Assembly: GCA_027306915.1 (NCBI GenBank)
Contig: DAHUYW010000010.1
Coordinates: 1 to 64,000, forward strand
Length of the DNA stretch: 64,000 nucleotides
Direction of reading: 5' to 3'
From: Spirochaetales bacterium
Lineage (GTDB): Bacteria; Spirochaetota; Spirochaetia; DAHUYW01
Position numbers and translations under genes: made by a program. A model generated the notes under the pieces. The model was not told the origin of the DNA and ran no database searches. It saw only the letters and a program-made list of their open reading frames with translations. Below, piece after piece: positions 55,196 through 63,694 of this stretch (position 1 is its first letter; each line of letters starts with the position of its first letter).

Positions 55196-55480
55196 TCACC
55201 TTGTTCGAACAGTCGCGCTACCGAAAAGCGTGGCCGGGAGCCGTCTGAACTCTCGCCCGAAATGCGCCTGGTCGTAGTAGCCGGCCGCAAGGCCGATCTC
55301 CGTGAGAGTCGACCCGGGGGATGGAGGAAAGCTCGCAGCAGAGGCGCTCGATCCCCGGCAGAAGCTCCTCTGCCGCAGAAATCCCGCCGTCTATCGATGC
55401 AGCCATCTCCCTGCTGAAACAGCCGAAACCGCATGGCGAGAGCCGCACCTGGATTCGATCGATCGGCGAGGGGTCCATTT
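55196..55480 (-). pseudogene. Decayed AraC-family regulator with internal deletion and frameshift
   Basis: On the minus strand, RLSPCGFGCFSREMAASID and LLPGIERLCCEL recall the effector-domain half of AraC proteins of the DUF6597 type. A +1 or -1 shift near 55315-55325, at a C-rich run, then restores the C-terminal helix-turn-helix: LTEIGLAAGYYDQAHFGREFRRL, ending at TGA 55196. The intervening first helix-turn-helix (about 100 residues) is missing. No single frame codes for a working protein, so this is a relic. Confidence 0.7.
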
Positions 55481-55505
55481 CCAGACGCGCAGCGCACCCT
55501 CTCGG

Positions 55506-55534
55506 TTGACGACTCGGTCACTTACTGCTGTAAT
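55506..55534 (+). promoter_or_regulatory. Putative promoter of the LsrG-like and sigma-factor genes
   Basis: TTGACG (55506-55511), a 17-bp spacer and TGTAAT (55529-55534), 30 bp before ATG 55565. Confidence 0.6.
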
Positions 55535-55564
55535 ACTCCTAATGGGATGGGATAGGGAGGCAGC

Positions 55565-55870
55565 ATGATCGCGAGAGTAATTTCTCTTCGGGTGAAAAGT
55601 GAGGTCGTGGAGGAGTTCAAGGCAGCAACCATCGCAAATCACACAGGCTCCCTGAAAGAGCCCGGAATCTACCGATTCGACGTGCTTCAAAACGACGCCG
55701 ATCCCCAGGAGTTCGTTCTTTACGAGATCTATGAGTCCGAAGAGGCGACCCTCACCCACAAGGAGACCATGCACTACAACAAGTGGAAGCAGACGATCGA
55801 GCCGATGCTCGCCGAGCCGCGCAAATCGACCTCCTTCAAGGTAATTGCGCCGGCACCCGAATACTACTAA
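55565..55870 (+). CDS. Antibiotic-biosynthesis-monooxygenase family protein (LsrG/YgiN-like)
   Basis: 101 residues in a ferredoxin-like fold. MIARVISLRVKSEVVEEF at the first strand, ANHTGSLKEPGIYRFDVLQ and a Y-E-I-Y-E-S-E-E-A stretch match the ABM family, and the H-x-E-T-x-H-Y-x-K-W segment resembles LsrG. LsrG acts on autoinducer-2 phosphate, and other members are quinol monooxygenases; the substrate here cannot be told. The AGGGAGG site gives a good start. The sigma-factor gene begins 19 bp downstream. Confidence 0.85.
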   Translation: MIARVISLRVKSEVVEEFKAATIANHTGSLKEPGIYRFDVLQNDADPQEFVLYEIYESEEATLTHKETMHYNKWKQTIEPMLAEPRKSTSFKVIAPAPEYY

Positions 55871-55889
55871 GCGTGCTATATTCGGGTAT

Positions 55890-56468
55890 GTGATTCCGTT
55901 GGACAATGATCCCGATGCACCCGACGGCCCGATCATTGCCGCCGTTCTTTCAGGCGAGCGCGATCGGTTCGGGGTCATTGTCCGGAGGTACGAGCGTACG
56001 GTTTTTCGGCTCGCCCTCACCTACCTCGGCAATCGCGAGGAGGCGGCTGATGCATCCCAGGAGATCTTCCTTAAGGCGTTCCGTTCGCTCGCCTCGTACC
56101 AGACTGACCGCCCCTTTCTTCCGTGGCTCTACAGCATCGCACTCAACGCCCTTCGCACTCGCCGCGGCAGAGCGTCGCGAGTGGCGCGCTCCGAGACAAG
56201 CGCACCGGATATCGAGGAAACCTACGCCGACCCCGCCAACGCCGATCCTCTCGACCTGGCGGTACGCAGCGAGCAGGCCCGGCTCGTGCGCGAGGGGGTC
56301 TCGCGGCTGCCGCAGCGCCTGCGATCTGCGGTCGTCCTATACTACTTCGAGGGGCTTTCGGTTGAGGAGACCGCGGAGGTCCTCGGCCTTGCCGTTCCGA
56401 ACGTCAAATCGCGGCTCTTTCGCGCCAGGCGGCGCCTCGCGGCCACCTTCACGAGAGGCCTGAAATGA
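55890..56468 (+). CDS. ECF-type RNA polymerase sigma factor
   Basis: 192 residues from GTG 55890; no strong ribosome site is visible, and an alternative TTG lies at 55899. Region 2 (YLGNREEAADASQEIFLKAFRSLASY) and region 4 (LPQRLRSAVVLYYFEGLSVEETAEVLGL) are clear, with a short linker. Extracytoplasmic-function sigma factors are normally held by a cognate membrane anti-sigma. The next gene, 70 bp downstream, has a single span and a short soluble N-terminus and is the likely partner. Confidence 0.93.
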   Translation: MIPLDNDPDAPDGPIIAAVLSGERDRFGVIVRRYERTVFRLALTYLGNREEAADASQEIFLKAFRSLASYQTDRPFLPWLYSIALNALRTRRGRASRVARSETSAPDIEETYADPANADPLDLAVRSEQARLVREGVSRLPQRLRSAVVLYYFEGLSVEETAEVLGLAVPNVKSRLFRARRRLAATFTRGLK

Positions 56469-56538
56469 TTCTGCGGCACGCAGCGGCGCAACCGAACCCC
56501 GACGGGAAGGGTATATCTCAGAGAGGGAGAGCCAGGCA

Positions 56539-57159
56539 ATGACCTCGCGCGAGCTTCGAAAGCTCATCGCACGCTGGGAAAGGGGGATCGCCCCAAGCGA
56601 TGAGGAGATTCGCCAGATCCACCTCCTCGCGGACGAGGATCGGCGGCTCTATGAGCTCGTCGCCCCCCTCCTGCCGCTCATGCGGCGCGACGCCGGCTCG
56701 CCGATCGAGCTTCCGGTCCAGGCACCGCGATTTGCCGAGCGCGTCCTCGAGGGCCTTTCCGAGATTCCCGCGACGCTGCGGCCGGCACGGCGGGCCGCGG
56801 CGCCGCGCTGGCTCCTCCAAGCCGCCGCCGCGGCTCTGCTCGTCGGGCTGGGCGTCCTCATCGGACTAACCGTGGCCAATCGCCCCGGCGCGGGCCCAGA
56901 CATGGTGGTGGTACGGTTCGAGCTGACGGATCCCCAAGCGAAGTCGGTCGCCGTCGTCGGGGATTTCAACGATTGGAAGCCCCAAAGCCTCATCATGCAC
57001 AAGGTGAAGGGGATATGGGAGATTTCGGTCCCGCTCCGTCGCGGGGACGTCTACACCTACAACTTCCTCATCGATGGCCGGAGCTGGATTCCCGATCCGG
57101 CCTCGCTCTACCGGGTGCGGGACGGGTTTGGCGGGGAAAAATCGGTGCTCCAACTCTGA
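56539..57159 (+). CDS. Membrane protein with C-terminal glycogen-binding-like domain, putative anti-sigma factor
   Basis: 206 residues. The cytoplasmic N-terminus (1-88) is charged and may bind the sigma factor; it lacks the C-x-x-C of zinc anti-sigmas. A single span lies at about 91-113. The C-terminus (residues 122-206) matches the CBM48/AMPK-type glycogen-binding fold: FELTDPQAKSVAVVGDFNDW, then WEISVPLRRGDVYTYNFLIDG. In AMPK and isoamylases this fold binds alpha-glucans. It could let the membrane protein sense an external polysaccharide or a periplasmic glucan and pass the signal to the sigma factor. This is inference from order and fold. Confidence 0.75.
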   Translation: MTSRELRKLIARWERGIAPSDEEIRQIHLLADEDRRLYELVAPLLPLMRRDAGSPIELPVQAPRFAERVLEGLSEIPATLRPARRAAAPRWLLQAAAAALLVGLGVLIGLTVANRPGAGPDMVVVRFELTDPQAKSVAVVGDFNDWKPQSLIMHKVKGIWEISVPLRRGDVYTYNFLIDGRSWIPDPASLYRVRDGFGGEKSVLQL

Positions 57160-57175
57160 CGAAGGAGGCAGGCGG

Positions 57176-57763
57176 ATGCGAGTACGAAGAAGGATTGGAA
57201 CCCTTGTGCGAATCGCGCGACTTGTCCCGCTTGCGCTCTGCCTCTTTCTCCTTACGGCTGCCTTGATCCCGCCGGCATGGGCCCAGGAGCGCGCCCAAGC
57301 GGTCGGCGTCGGCCCTTCCGGGCTCGCGCCTCCCTCCCGCTTGGCCGAGCGCTTCGGGCGGACCTGGGCGGAGGAGTTCCGAGTACAGTTGCTTTCGGCC
57401 GCGAGGAGGGGGGCCGTCTCCACCCTTGCCTTGACGATCACCCTCCAATCGATCCGCCTCGATCAGCTTCCTGACGATCCGGCGGAGGCCGCTCTCTTCT
57501 GCGCCAAGGTCGCCGGAGTGGCCGACGTCGCCTTGCGAAGCGGCTACTCCCCGACGCTTCTTGCCGCCGACGTTCGCCAGGTTCTCCGCAGTGGAAGCTC
57601 GCCGGCATTCGGGCCGGGTCTCGTTCGCGGCCCTCGATTGTACCGCGACCGCCCCTTCGTCGGCGGCCCCTTCTCCGCGCCGGGCCCCGCGCGGCCCGCG
57701 GTTCGGGGAGGGCCGGGCGCGGGAGGCGGCGTTCAGTCCGCAGGCGGCTTCGGACAACAATGA
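57176..57763 (+). CDS. Secreted protein of unknown function
   Basis: 195 residues from ATG 57176, after GGAGGCAGGCGG. A long N-terminal basic/hydrophobic signal (through about residue 37, AWAQE) is clear. The mature part has a helical domain (LAERFGRTWAEEFRVQLLSAARRG) and a disordered Pro/Gly/Arg tail. No domain recognised. It follows the CBM membrane protein by 16 bp and probably belongs to the same unit. Confidence 0.75.
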   Translation: MRVRRRIGTLVRIARLVPLALCLFLLTAALIPPAWAQERAQAVGVGPSGLAPPSRLAERFGRTWAEEFRVQLLSAARRGAVSTLALTITLQSIRLDQLPDDPAEAALFCAKVAGVADVALRSGYSPTLLAADVRQVLRSGSSPAFGPGLVRGPRLYRDRPFVGGPFSAPGPARPAVRGGPGAGGGVQSAGGFGQQ

Positions 57764-57782
57764 TGGGCGATCGGTCGAAGTG

Positions 57783-58505
57783 ATGAAGACGGGGGGTTGG
57801 GCGAGGTCCCTGTGCGTCGCGCTCTTGCTCGCAGGCCTCAGCGTCCCCGCCCTGGCCGCGCCCAGCGACGTTGCCGCCGTGCGTGAGCTCATCGAGAGCG
57901 ATCCCTCGATGGCGCCCTATCGCAGCGAGGTCGACTCCCTCTGCGCCCCCTTCTCGCTTCTTGCTGCCGAGCAGATTCCATTGTCGCTCCTCGAGAACGT
58001 CCTCCGCGAAGGAGTCTCCAAGGGCGTCTCGCCAGCCGTCCTTCCGGAGGCGCTCAACGCAGAAGCCAGGCGCCTCGTGGATGCAAAACACCTTCTCGCG
58101 GCGAGCGGGGGTGATCGATCCCCAGGCGTCTCCGGGCAGCTCTTTGAGGAGCGGCTGCGGCGGCTTTCCCTGGTGCTCCAGGGAGGCGTCTCGCCCGAAG
58201 TGGCCGCCGCCATCCTCGCGTCAAGCGGTGAGGTGGGCCGAGGCCTCGCCTTCGGCGAGAACCTGCTTGCCATCCTCCAGGTTGGGCCGCTCGACTCCCG
58301 GGAAATGATTGACCTCGCGCGGAGCGTCTTTGCGAGCAGCCTGACCCCCGCCAGCTACCGGGCCCTCCCGCCACTCTTCGTTCGCGCTCGGCTTCGAGGT
58401 CTCGGTATGGGCGAAACCGCCCGCCTCATCGAGCGACTTCTCTCCCACGGCTTCGGAATCATCCAGATCGAGGCTGAAATCCGCAGGCAGGCGAGGATGC
58501 CATGA
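57783..58505 (+). CDS. Secreted helical protein of unknown function
   Basis: 240 residues from ATG 57783. The signal peptide ends near residue 25 (ALAAPS). The rest is helical and leucine-rich, with repeats of about 40 residues such as LLSHGFGIIQIEAEI and LVLQGGVSPEVAAAIL, suggesting a helical-repeat scaffold. Its stop overlaps the next start by four bases (ATGA). It is part of the sigma-factor cluster. Confidence 0.75.
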   Translation: MKTGGWARSLCVALLLAGLSVPALAAPSDVAAVRELIESDPSMAPYRSEVDSLCAPFSLLAAEQIPLSLLENVLREGVSKGVSPAVLPEALNAEARRLVDAKHLLAASGGDRSPGVSGQLFEERLRRLSLVLQGGVSPEVAAAILASSGEVGRGLAFGENLLAILQVGPLDSREMIDLARSVFASSLTPASYRALPPLFVRARLRGLGMGETARLIERLLSHGFGIIQIEAEIRRQARMP

Positions 58506-59641
58506 GAGCACGAGTCATCCGAATGGCTTTCCTTCTGGCAATGCTCGGAGCCGCCGCCGTTGTGCCCTTGTGGGCCGATGCCACCTTGAGCCTCGGTGCA
58601 ACGGGAGGCTACGACGTGGGCTCCCTTCCGACGGGCGAGAGCCTGCTTCTCTCCCCGTCGAGCGCGACAACCACCGCCCTGTACGGCGATGTAGCCTATT
58701 CGCAGTTCCTCACCAAGAGCGACCGTTCGAGCACTTCGCTGGCCCTCGAGGGGATAGCCGCCTACGATCCGCTTTCCGCTGCGCAAGGTCTCTTCGCCGG
58801 CGCCCGCCTTTCCGGCGGGCTCGTGGGTGATAAGACCGTTCTCAACGCCACTCTCTTCGGCAACGTCAACTGGTGGAGCGCCTCTTCGGCTCCCGCCTGG
58901 GCCCTCGAGGCCCTCCCGGACGCCTACGGGCCCGAGGGGCTCGCGCCTTCGCCCCTTGCCCTCGTGCTTCCGACCGGATCCACGGGGATCGAGCTTTCCG
59001 CTTCGCTCGGCGGGCCTGAAGCGGCGGTGACGGTGACCCCCCGGGTTGCGGCCCTTGTGGGGCCGATACCCGGCTGGACCGAGGACATCTCGCTGCGCGG
59101 CGATCTGGCGCTCCTGCCCCAGCTTGTGCTTTCCCTGAACGGAATCGAGCGGTTTGAGGGGCGAAGCGATGGAACGTCCACCTGGCAGGCGGGAGGGGGA
59201 CCGGGCTTCACCTGGTACAGCCCGCACGGGGCCGTGTTCGACGGAGGGCTCTCGGTCCTCGCGCAGCAGTCGACCCTCCTCACCAAGCTTGCCGACCTTG
59301 GCGCAAGCGGCTCGGCGGCCGCGCTCTCGGTCCCGGCCGACAGCTTCCTCGGGCTCCAGACGCTCCTCGACCTCGAGGCAGCCCTGAGCCCGCAGCTCCG
59401 CGGCCGCCTCTCTGCGCAGCCGCTGCTTCTCTTTCGGAGCTACCCGCACGTTGAGGCGGGAACAAGCGGCGGGGCCGCTGAGTGGGAGCTCATCGTCCCG
59501 ATCGGCGCAGAGATCATCTTCAATCCCACGACTCCCCTCTCCCTCCACTTCGTGCCGAGCTGGATAGCCCACTTTTCCAACAGCGACTACAGGCGGGTCC
59601 AGTCCTTCGGAGCCTCGTTCTACGCGGCTTGGGAATTCTAG
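58502..59641 (+). CDS. Outer-membrane barrel-like protein
   Basis: 379 residues with a signal peptide (ending near residue 26, LWADA). The sequence alternates Gly/Ser/Leu and aromatic residues, typical of beta barrels, and ends in AAWEF, a canonical outer-membrane terminus. There is no known domain. It is the last gene of the sigma-factor cluster and overlaps the preceding gene by four bases, so it is a plausible target or partner of that system. Confidence 0.78.
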   Translation: MRARVIRMAFLLAMLGAAAVVPLWADATLSLGATGGYDVGSLPTGESLLLSPSSATTTALYGDVAYSQFLTKSDRSSTSLALEGIAAYDPLSAAQGLFAGARLSGGLVGDKTVLNATLFGNVNWWSASSAPAWALEALPDAYGPEGLAPSPLALVLPTGSTGIELSASLGGPEAAVTVTPRVAALVGPIPGWTEDISLRGDLALLPQLVLSLNGIERFEGRSDGTSTWQAGGGPGFTWYSPHGAVFDGGLSVLAQQSTLLTKLADLGASGSAAALSVPADSFLGLQTLLDLEAALSPQLRGRLSAQPLLLFRSYPHVEAGTSGGAAEWELIVPIGAEIIFNPTTPLSLHFVPSWIAHFSNSDYRRVQSFGASFYAAWEF

Positions 59642-59648
59642 AGGCGGG

Positions 59649-60815
59649 CTACGGGCGCCGGTGGCTTGCGACAATCTCGTCGTAACGCCCGACAACCTTG
59701 TCGACGACCTGACTCCAGCTCACGTAGATGCTGTCGCGGGCTCCCCGACCGGCTCGCGCGCGACAGGCGGGATCACCCATGAGCTCGATGAGCTTCGCTG
59801 AAAAGTTTTCAAGATCGTTGTCGCTCACGAAGCCGTTCTCGCCGTCGATGATTCCTTCCGCTGCGGAGGAGCCGCGCGCGAGAACCGACGGCAGCCCGAA
59901 GGCAGCGGCCTCGCGAACGACGAGGGGGGCGTTGTCGTAGATTGATGGGAAGAGAAAGAGGTCGGCCCGGGCGTAGAGCCCTTTCAGCTCCTCGCGATTG
60001 ACGAGCTGCCCGAGGAAGAGCACCCGATCGTCGAGATCAAGCGAGGTGACGAGCCGCCTCATCTCCTTGTCGGCATAGCCGGAACCGACGAAGACCATGC
60101 GAAAGCCGAATCCGCGTCCCTTCAGGAGGTTCATCGCCTCGATGATGAGGCGAACGTTCTTCTCCCATCGGTGCTGCCCTATGAAGAGAAAGACGAACTC
60201 GCTTCCGCCGACGCCGATCCTCTGTTGGCCCACGGCGCGCAGCGCCTGGTACTCCGCTTGGCTCGGAACGGGCATATCGACCCCGTTGGGGAAGATCTCC
60301 ATCTCACCGTCATATCCGTACTCGGTGAGCGTCCTTCCTGTGGCCTCGTTGGGCACCCAGACATAGTCGACTGCGTCGTAGTAGCGGAGGATGAAGCTCA
60401 GTGCGAGGTCGGCGGTCTTCTCAAAATAGAGCGCCCTGCGCAGGTCGTCGCGATACTTGGTGTGAAAGGTAGTTATGATGGGAATCTTGCGCTTGCGGGC
60501 AATCTTGAGGGCGATGCTTCCGCTTACGAAGGGACAGTGCGAATGGATGAGATCGAAGGGGATGCTGTAGACCTTGCGGATGAAGTTCACGTCGAATGCG
60601 GGTATCCCCGCCCGATAGGGCGCCATCGCCGGAAGCTGAATGGACTTGTAGCGAAGGATCGGGAAGTTCGCCGTGTCCACGTAGTCGGGCACGGAGGAGG
60701 TGATCACGTAGGCTTCGCATCCCCTCTGCGTGAGCCATTCGGCGTAATTGCGAACACAAACCGCCACTCCGTCCATGACGGGCTCGAAGGAATCGTTAAA
60801 GAGGCCGATGATCAC
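59649..60815 (-). CDS. GT4-family glycosyltransferase
   Basis: 388 residues from GTG 60815. Features of the GT4 glycosyltransferase fold: MIIGLFNDSFEPVMDGVA at the N-terminus, HSHCPFVSGSIAL near residue 90, FIGQHRWEKNVRLI near residue 215, and REAAAFGLPSVLARGSSAAEGI near 310, where the glutamate helps hold the donor. It looks most like diacylglycerol glucosyltransferases, which build glycolipids. It is downstream of a flippase-like gene and glyA in one unit. Confidence 0.88.
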   Translation of the reverse strand: MIIGLFNDSFEPVMDGVAVCVRNYAEWLTQRGCEAYVITSSVPDYVDTANFPILRYKSIQLPAMAPYRAGIPAFDVNFIRKVYSIPFDLIHSHCPFVSGSIALKIARKRKIPIITTFHTKYRDDLRRALYFEKTADLALSFILRYYDAVDYVWVPNEATGRTLTEYGYDGEMEIFPNGVDMPVPSQAEYQALRAVGQQRIGVGGSEFVFLFIGQHRWEKNVRLIIEAMNLLKGRGFGFRMVFVGSGYADKEMRRLVTSLDLDDRVLFLGQLVNREELKGLYARADLFLFPSIYDNAPLVVREAAAFGLPSVLARGSSAAEGIIDGENGFVSDNDLENFSAKLIELMGDPACRARAGRGARDSIYVSWSQVVDKVVGRYDEIVASHRRP

Positions 60816-60833
60816 AGCCTTCCGCTCCTCCGA

Positions 60834-61895
60834 TCAGGCATGCTCTCCCCTGTGCTCCGTCTTCACAATGATTTTCGAGAAGAGTCTCGACGAGAATATC
60901 GCGCCGGTCATCGCCGTGAGGTAGTTGTAGAAGAAGCGCCACAACACGACTGCAATGCCCAGGAGGTAGTAGGGCACGAGCCCCGCGAAAAGCAGGATAA
61001 AGAGAGCCTCGCCAAGGCCGGCCGCGCCGGGCGTCGGAAGCACGGGAAGCAGAAACAGGAGAAGGGCGCCGATCGCGATCCCCGTGGCGAAGGGGAGGTC
61101 AACCCCCAGCCCAAGGAAGATCACCCAGAGGGTGACGACCTCAACACAGTACATGATGCCGATCGCGACCGTCCCGAGGGCGAACGAGAGGAAATGGCCC
61201 CGGAAGTAGGCCTGGAAGCTCTTCCGCGCAAGGTAGGCCTCATGGATGATCTGATGGCGCAGGCGCCCCTTGTTCTTGATGAGATGAAAGCGCCCGAAAA
61301 GGTCGCTGATCGCCGTGATGATCCTGACCATGACCCGCGGCTTCGACAGGCCCACGATGATGAGCGCGATGAAGACCACCTGCAGGATGCCGGTCACCAG
61401 AAAGAGGGTGTTCAGGGCGGTCACCTTGGTGATGTGGTTGTGAAAGAAGATGAAGCCGGCGGCGGCTCCCGCGAGCACCCAGCCGGAGATGATGATGAGC
61501 TTCACCATCACGATCGAGGAGCCCTTGCCCGGAGGCACCCCTTCCTTCTGGAGGTAGTAGATGACAAAGGGCTGGCCGCCGAAGCTGAAGGGTGTTATGA
61601 GGTTGAAAAAGATGCGGTAGGCCGCAGCCTTGAACGAGGCACCGATGCTCAGGTGGGCGTCGGTGCCGCGGGTGTACAGGATGAAGCTCACCGCGTCCAT
61701 GGAGAATGCGACCGCCCAAATCCCGAGCAGCACAAGCATGTAGCCGAGATCGAACTGCCTGAGGGCTGTGATCGTCTGCCTGTTGACCGTGAAATACAGG
61801 ACAAGGCCGATGGTGAGCGCGCTCAAGCCAACGAAGATGATGATCCGGACTACTTGGGGTGATATCTTGTGCTTCTTGGTGGAGTCAGATTTCAT
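60834..61895 (-). CDS. Flippase-like lysylphosphatidylglycerol synthase-type integral membrane protein
   Basis: 353 residues from ATG 61895, nine bases after a GAGGGGG site. A TTG at 61925 overlapping the glyA stop is possible. Eight or more hydrophobic spans are visible, with PVLPTPGAAGLGEAL near residue 265 matching the UPF0104/MprF-N flippase-like family. These proteins move lipids, or participate in lipid glycosylation, at the cytoplasmic membrane. The partner glycosyltransferase follows 19 bp later. Confidence 0.85.
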   Translation of the reverse strand: MKSDSTKKHKISPQVVRIIIFVGLSALTIGLVLYFTVNRQTITALRQFDLGYMLVLLGIWAVAFSMDAVSFILYTRGTDAHLSIGASFKAAAYRIFFNLITPFSFGGQPFVIYYLQKEGVPPGKGSSIVMVKLIIISGWVLAGAAAGFIFFHNHITKVTALNTLFLVTGILQVVFIALIIVGLSKPRVMVRIITAISDLFGRFHLIKNKGRLRHQIIHEAYLARKSFQAYFRGHFLSFALGTVAIGIMYCVEVVTLWVIFLGLGVDLPFATGIAIGALLLFLLPVLPTPGAAGLGEALFILLFAGLVPYYLLGIAVVLWRFFYNYLTAMTGAIFSSRLFSKIIVKTEHRGEHA

Positions 61896-61921
61896 GGATG
61901 CGTCCCCCTCGGTGTGCACGG

Positions 61922-63424
61922 TCAACTGAAGGCATGGCGAAGAAAGGCAAGATCAAGCTCCGGGTAGACCGGAAAGCGGTCAAGCAGTCGCCCGACCGCG
62001 CTCCTCGCTTCTTCGCGGGCCTGCGGCCGAAGCCGAAACTTTGCCTTGCTCACTTGCCCCCCCTTTTCTACTTCGGCAGGGTGCGTCTCTTTCACGACCA
62101 GAGCGATGATCCGGCCGATCTCGCGCATCTCATCGGTTCCCATCCCAAGAGTCGTTACCGCGGGAGTGCCGATTCGGAGCCCGCTCGTATACCAGGGACC
62201 GTTCGGGTCGAAGGGAAGGGAGTTGCGATTGAGAGTCACCCCGCAGTCGCGGAGGGCGCTCTCCGCCTGCCTTCCGGTAAGGCCGAGCTTTGCGACATCG
62301 ATGAGAAAAAGATGGTTGTCGGTCCCGCCGGTGGTTACCGTGAGCCCCTGCTCCCGGCAGGCCTCTGCGAGCGAGCGAGCGTTTTCCACGACCTGCCGCG
62401 CGTAGGTCGCAAAATCCGGACGCAGGGCTTCCGTGAGGGCGACCGCCTTCGCTGCCATGACGTGAGGAAGCGGACCTCCGATCACCATGGGGCATCCCTT
62501 GTCGACCGCTTCCGCGAACTCGTTCGTACAGAGGACGAGCCCGCCGCGCGGGCCCCGCAGCGTCTTGTGGGTCGTGGTCGTAACGACCTGCGCCCACCGC
62601 ACGGGGTTGTGCTCGTCTTTGAAGACCCCCCCCGCCACCAGCCCCGCAAAATGGGCCATATCCACCATAAAAACCGCTCCCGCACGGTCGGCGATCTGGC
62701 GCATCCGGCGGAAGTCGATATGGCGCGGATAGGCGCTGTAGCCTGCAAGGAGGATGAGAGGCGAAAGCTCAAGCGCCTGCCGCTCGATCGCGTCGTAGTC
62801 GAGGAGCATGGTCTTTGGATCGACACCGTAGGAATAGGCATCGAACATCTGAGCCGAGACATTGTGCCGATAGCCATGAGTCAAGTGACCGCCCGAATAG
62901 TAGTCGAGGCCGAGGAGGCGCTGGTTTCCGAGCCGGTGCCTGAGCGCGCTCCACTGCTCCTGCGTGAGCTTCGAAGGATTGGTTTCACCCAACTCCTTAA
63001 GGCTCGGCGTCTCCACCTTCGTGGAGAGGATTGCCCAGTAGGCGATGAGATTGGCGTCTGCTCCGCTGTGCGGCTGGACGTAGGCGTGCTCGGCACCGAA
63101 GAGTCGGCACGCGGCCTCGACGGCGAAGCTCTCAACGGCGTCGACGTTGTCGCACCCGGCGTAGAAGCGGTGCCCTGGATATCCCTCCGAGTACTTGTCG
63201 GTGAGAAGATTTGCCATGGCGGCCTGGCAGGACAGACTCGAGTAGTTCTCGCTGGCAATCAGCTTGAGGCTGTGCCGCTGGTCGTCCAGCTCCTGGACGA
63301 TGGCCCTGGATATCTCGGGGGCCACCTCGGCGACCTTGGTGAGATTTGCCAGGTAGCTCAAAAAACCTGGCTCGGGATTTCCTTTCGCCTGCGCGAGATA
63401 GTCAAGAATCGGGTTCGCACTCAC
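61922..63424 (-). CDS. glyA: Serine hydroxymethyltransferase, long spirochaete type
   Basis: 500 residues, against about 415-430 for most bacteria. The pyridoxal lysine is K287 in TTTTHKTLRGPRGG. The start is GTG 63424 with a GGGAGGAG site seven bases upstream. It converts serine and tetrahydrofolate to glycine and methylene-tetrahydrofolate, feeding the glycine cleavage system. A ZTP riboswitch occupies its leader. The flippase-like gene starts four bases before its stop. Confidence 0.95.
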   Translation of the reverse strand: MSANPILDYLAQAKGNPEPGFLSYLANLTKVAEVAPEISRAIVQELDDQRHSLKLIASENYSSLSCQAAMANLLTDKYSEGYPGHRFYAGCDNVDAVESFAVEAACRLFGAEHAYVQPHSGADANLIAYWAILSTKVETPSLKELGETNPSKLTQEQWSALRHRLGNQRLLGLDYYSGGHLTHGYRHNVSAQMFDAYSYGVDPKTMLLDYDAIERQALELSPLILLAGYSAYPRHIDFRRMRQIADRAGAVFMVDMAHFAGLVAGGVFKDEHNPVRWAQVVTTTTHKTLRGPRGGLVLCTNEFAEAVDKGCPMVIGGPLPHVMAAKAVALTEALRPDFATYARQVVENARSLAEACREQGLTVTTGGTDNHLFLIDVAKLGLTGRQAESALRDCGVTLNRNSLPFDPNGPWYTSGLRIGTPAVTTLGMGTDEMREIGRIIALVVKETHPAEVEKGGQVSKAKFRLRPQAREEARSAVGRLLDRFPVYPELDLAFLRHAFS

Positions 63425-63452
63425 GGATAGCTCCTCCCATTTGCATGTTCCG

Positions 63453-63526
63453 GCTCCCCAGGCGTACGAGAGCCCTGCTTACTCCCCGATGGTGCTCCAT
63501 CTTCCCACGCCAGTCGCATCGAGAAA
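63453..63526 (-). promoter_or_regulatory. ZTP (pfl) riboswitch in the glyA leader
   Basis: On the minus strand, GCGACUGGCG (near 63517-63508), a short hairpin, the CGGGGAG element (63488-63482), and a distal ACGCCUGGG (63466-63457) reproduce the conserved boxes of the ZTP/pfl aptamer. Family knowledge: this aptamer binds ZTP and raises expression of folate and purine genes, including glyA. The glyA start is about 30 nt downstream, so control is probably translational. Confidence 0.8.
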
Positions 63527-63694
63527 TCAATGGGGAGGCGCCGCGACAATCGAGGACCTGCCCCACTCTATCCCGTTTTGCCCATTCTACCGTTCGCCTC
63601 CGCGGATTGCAAGGGTAATGGCGAACGGTCGTTCGCGCGCCTTCGCAGGGCTCACGCGCAGGCCGGGGGGAACCTGGACGCGCGCTGGTTACCC
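63527..63694. other. Intergenic stretch upstream of the riboswitch
   Basis: About 170 bp between the end of the partial gene and the ZTP aptamer. I see no gene, no terminator with a T run, and no clear promoter boxes, although the glyA promoter should lie here or just upstream. Confidence 0.4.

Noticed and set aside
60171..63430. Plus-strand frames of 563 and 523 codons opposite the glycosyltransferase, flippase and glyA genes
   Set aside because: Antisense shadows; the minus strand holds clear catalytic motifs.
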